Part shown: piece after piece, positions 31,218 to 33,779 of the stretch
Layout of the letters: each line of letters begins with the position of its first letter
Numbering within the stretch: position 1 is the first letter of the stretch
Assembly: GCA_964575975.1 (NCBI GenBank)
Contig: CAZNTU010000037.1
Span: 1 to 33,779 of the forward strand
DNA from: G963674505 sp964575975
Lineage (GTDB): Bacteria > Desulfobacterota > Desulfobacteria > Desulfobacterales > SKZT01
Length of the DNA: 33,779 bases
Direction of reading: 5' to 3'
Translations under genes and position numbers: made by a program
Notes under the pieces: generated by a model
What the model was told of the DNA's origin: nothing
Seen by the model: the letters and a program-made list of their open reading frames with translations, nothing else
Databases searched by the model: none

Positions 31218-33587
31218 ATGAAAGCTTTTATTTTTCCCGGCCAGGGATCTCAAAGAAAAGGGATGGGCGAAAAGCTGTTTGGGTACTACAGGAATTATAC
31301 GAAACAGGCGGACGATATCCTTGGTTTTTCCATCGAAGAATTATGTTTGAACGACTGCGGGAAAAACTTGAACAATACACGTTATACACAGCCGGCCCTT
31401 TTTGTAGTGAACGCAATGGCCTATTTACAAGCTATCGAAAACGGTCAACCCGAACCGGATTATGTGGCCGGCCACAGTTTGGGCGAATACAACGCCCTTT
31501 ATGCAGCCAAAGTGTTCGATTTTGAAACCGGGCTGAAGCTGGTAAAAAAACGCGGCGAACTCATGGCCGGAGCGGACAACGGCGGAATGGCCGCCATCAT
31601 CGGCATGGATGAAAAAGCAGTCGCCGAGACAATTGAAAGGAACGGAAACCGGAAGCTTCAAATCGCCAATCTCAATACTCCTTCGCAGATCGTAATTTCA
31701 GGGGAACGGTCTCAAATCGAGGCGGCAAAATATCTGTTTGAATGCAATTCGAATGCAAGATATCTCATCTTGAATGTTTCAGGCGCTTTCCATTCGGAAC
31801 TCATGGCAGACGCTGGAAGCCGCTACGCCGAATATCTCGATCAATTTGATTTTTCGGCCCCTGAAATTCCCGTGATTTCAAACGTCCTTGCTCGTCCTTA
31901 CCCAAAGGGCGATGTGAAAAAGCTCCTTTCTTTGCAGATGGTGCATTCTGTCAAGTGGATGGAATCCATATGCTACATGTGGGGAAAAGGGATTGAAGAA
32001 TTTGTCGAGATCGGTCCCGGCAACGTTTTGACCGGTATGGTGAAAGCCATTAAACGGGAAGCAAAGCCACTGCGGGTTCGCTTGTCCGCAAGGATTGACG
32101 AAACCGATACCCAAGAAAATGCCGTCGAAACCGATCCAATTGCGGAAAAGCCCTCCATTTCCCGCGTCGGCGATTCCTTCGGGTTTAAAAGGCATACCCG
32201 AAGCGATGAAAACAGCCGGAACGATTTGCCGATCGAAAGCCTCGACAAAATAGATGCGACGTCCCTGGGGTGCAGCGAATACAAAAGAGATTACAACCTT
32301 AGATATGCCTATGCCGCCGGTGCAATGGTCCATGGCATTGCATCAAAAGAAATGGTGGTAAGGATGGGCAATGCAGGGATGATTGGGTATTTCGGAACCG
32401 GAGCCCTCCCTCTTCATAAGATCGAGGATGCTATCGAATATATCCAAAGTCGATTGAACCGGCGGCAGGCCTATGGAATGAATCTTATCTCCGGTCCCAA
32501 GGAAAACGAGCATGTGGATCTGTATCTGAAATACCAGGTTCCCAATGTGGAGGCGGCGGCGTATATGCAGATAACCCCCGCGCTCGTTAAATACAAGCTG
32601 AACGGATTGGATCAAACCACCAATGGTTCCATCCGTATTTCTAATCGAATCATGGCGAAGCTTTCGAGACCGGAAGTGGCTGTAGGCTTTTTGAGTCCCG
32701 CTCCCGAGGCTCTTGTCAAGAAACTCTTGGAGCAAGGCGCCGTCACCAAGGAACAGGCGGCATTGGCGCGAAACCTTCCGATGGCGGACGATATTTGCGT
32801 CGAAGCGGATTCAGGCGGACATACCGACATGGGGGTCGCATCCGCTTTGCTTCCAGCCATCATTAAGCTCCGCGACGAGACTGTAAAAAAGTACCGGTAC
32901 ACCAAAAAAATAAGGATCGGCGCCGCCGGCGGCATCGGCACGCCCGAAGCATCGGCTTCCGCTTTTATGCTTGGCGCGGATTTTATTCTTACGGGCTCCA
33001 TTAACCAATGCACGGTAGAGGCGGGGACGAGCGACCTTGCAAAGGATTTGCTTCAAAAAACGAATGTGCAGGATACTGCCTATGCGCCGGCAGGGGACAT
33101 GTTTGAAATGGGTTCAAAAGTACAGGTCCTTAGAAAGGGTGTCTTTTTTCCGGCCAGGGCCAACAGGCTCTACGAATTGTATCGCCATTACAGCTCCCTT
33201 GACGAACTGGATGCAACAACAAGGAATCAGCTGGAAAAAAAATATTTCAAACGCAGTTTCGAAGATATTTACGAGGAATGCAAACGTTTTTATTCCGAAG
33301 GGGAAATCCGACTTGCCGAGAAAAATCCAAAGCAGAAAATGGCCTATGTTTTCAGGTGGTATTTTAACCGCGCCACTAAATTTGCTTTGGAGGGATCGGA
33401 GGAAAACAAGGTGGATTTCCAAATCTATTGCGGACCGGCATTGGGAGCATTTAACCAGTGGGTCAAGGGGACGCGGCTTGAAAAATGGCAAAACCGCCAT
33501 GTGGACGAAATCGCCGAAAAACTGATGAATGAAACTGCTGACTACCTGAAAAAACGTATGGGCGACTTTATAAAAACCGCCAGATAG
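31218..33587 (+). CDS. trans-acting acyltransferase fused to PfaD-type enoylreductase (AT-ER)
   Basis: A 789-residue protein. The ATG at 31218 is chosen because the family begins MKxFxFPGQGSQ; an in-frame ATG at 31203 lies only two bases after its AAGGA-like site. AT, residues 1 to about 290: FPGQGSQ, the nucleophile Ser87 in GHSLGEY, Arg112 in KKRGELM (the position that holds the malonyl carboxylate), and His192 in GAFHS. These fit a malonyl-loading AT better than an acyl hydrolase, but this is not proof. ER, about 345-789: a flavin-dependent PfaD-family domain, with AYAAGAMVHGIASKEMVVRMG, GYFGTGALP and GADFILTGSINQ regions. AT-ER fusions of this kind (PksE, LnmG) serve trans-AT synthases. 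As the only AT in the window, it is the candidate supplier of malonyl units for all modules; its ER half would saturate enoyl intermediates in trans. Confidence 0.94.
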   Translation: MKAFIFPGQGSQRKGMGEKLFGYYRNYTKQADDILGFSIEELCLNDCGKNLNNTRYTQPALFVVNAMAYLQAIENGQPEPDYVAGHSLGEYNALYAAKVFDFETGLKLVKKRGELMAGADNGGMAAIIGMDEKAVAETIERNGNRKLQIANLNTPSQIVISGERSQIEAAKYLFECNSNARYLILNVSGAFHSELMADAGSRYAEYLDQFDFSAPEIPVISNVLARPYPKGDVKKLLSLQMVHSVKWMESICYMWGKGIEEFVEIGPGNVLTGMVKAIKREAKPLRVRLSARIDETDTQENAVETDPIAEKPSISRVGDSFGFKRHTRSDENSRNDLPIESLDKIDATSLGCSEYKRDYNLRYAYAAGAMVHGIASKEMVVRMGNAGMIGYFGTGALPLHKIEDAIEYIQSRLNRRQAYGMNLISGPKENEHVDLYLKYQVPNVEAAAYMQITPALVKYKLNGLDQTTNGSIRISNRIMAKLSRPEVAVGFLSPAPEALVKKLLEQGAVTKEQAALARNLPMADDICVEADSGGHTDMGVASALLPAIIKLRDETVKKYRYTKKIRIGAAGGIGTPEASASAFMLGADFILTGSINQCTVEAGTSDLAKDLLQKTNVQDTAYAPAGDMFEMGSKVQVLRKGVFFPARANRLYELYRHYSSLDELDATTRNQLEKKYFKRSFEDIYEECKRFYSEGEIRLAEKNPKQKMAYVFRWYFNRATKFALEGSEENKVDFQIYCGPALGAFNQWVKGTRLEKWQNRHVDEIAEKLMNETADYLKKRMGDFIKTAR

Positions 33588-33601
33588 CTGGATGGTGGAA
33601 A

Positions 33602-33673
33602 GTGCGAATTTTTGCCGTTTCGGATATTCATACTCCTGAATCAGTGGCGCAAAAGTTGCTAAACATTCAGTAA
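33602..33673 (+). pseudogene. possible remnant of a metallophosphoesterase gene (23 codons)
   Basis: A GTG-started frame encodes MRIFAVSDIHTPESVAQKLL and three more residues before TAA at 33671. The first ten residues look like the start of calcineurin-type phosphoesterases, with the DxH metal motif (SDIH) in its usual place. The frame stops at once, and no continuation is seen in the other + frames to the window end. It may be a decayed gene edge or a chance resemblance. Confidence 0.3.
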
Positions 33674-33688
33674 CCTATTGATTTATTT

Positions 33689-33710
33689 ACGGATTTATGA
33701 TAAAATCCGT
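33689..33710. repeat. 8-bp hairpin downstream of the AT-ER gene
   Basis: ACGGATTT (33689-33696) and AAATCCGT (33703-33710) are perfect complements with a 6-base loop (ATGATA), about 100 bases after the AT-ER stop. There is no T tract after it. It may stabilise or end the transcript; the remaining 69 bases of the window show nothing I can support. Confidence 0.4.
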
Positions 33711-33779
33711 CTGGATTCGGGCAGCGACAGTCGCGACAACTTCCCGGATCCTACGCGTGGAAACGTTCACTTCATAATC

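Noticed and set aside
1..33779. CRISPR arrays, tRNA or rRNA genes, insertion sequences
   Set aside because: No regularly spaced short repeats, cloverleaf or rRNA-like sequence, transposase or terminal inverted repeats were seen; long similar blocks are the repeated KS and ACP domains.

Overview
The window is a stretch of one biosynthetic gene cluster: six genes, all on the + strand, encoding a trans-acyltransferase (trans-AT) polyketide synthase / non-ribosomal peptide synthetase assembly line and its accessory enzymes. The modules contain ketosynthases (KS), ketoreductases (KR), dehydratases (DH) and carrier proteins, but no built-in acyltransferase (AT). The only AT is a separate protein fused to a PfaD-type enoylreductase (ER) at the right end, which defines the trans-AT class. 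Strong Shine-Dalgarno sequences (AAGGAGG), the giant intron-free genes and the polycistronic layout indicate a bacterium. Base composition is roughly balanced and lysine/glutamate-rich proteins dominate. No RNA or housekeeping gene is present to place it further, and I do not recognise the cluster as a named pathway.

Layout. (1) 1-2364: 3' end of a PKS gene that begins upstream: end of a KR, an ACP, and a final KS. (2) 2629-13176: 3515-aa PKS: DH-like, ACP / KS-KR-ACP / KS-DH-ACP / KS0-ACP. (3) 13351-28716: 5121-aa hybrid: C-A(Gly)-PCP / KS-DH*-KR*-ACP / KS-ACP-ACP / KS-ACP-TR-MT (asterisk = degenerate active site, TR = thioester reductase, MT = methyltransferase). (4) 28840-29985: PP-loop ATPase of the N-acetyl-sugar amidotransferase type. 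(5) 30169-31056: LCM-type O-methyltransferase. (6) 31218-33587: AT-ER fusion. The last 192 bases hold only a possible remnant of a phosphoesterase gene and a hairpin.

How they probably work together. The AT would load malonyl units on the carriers and the PfaD-type ER would saturate selected double bonds in trans. The chain passes from gene 1 to gene 2 through a module split between KS and DH. It is then handed by a non-elongating KS0-ACP to an NRPS module whose ten-residue code (DILQVGVIWK) reads as glycine. Three further KS modules follow, the first with apparently dead DH and KR. The chain leaves reductively through the TR as an aldehyde or alcohol; no thioesterase is seen. Two methyltransferases and the PP-loop ATPase (amide or thioamide chemistry) are candidate tailoring enzymes.

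The most unusual points are the methyltransferase fused behind the TR with a perfect in-frame Shine-Dalgarno plus ATG at the junction, the PP-loop ATPase in a PKS operon, the pile-up of non-canonical modules, and inverted repeats in every intergenic gap.
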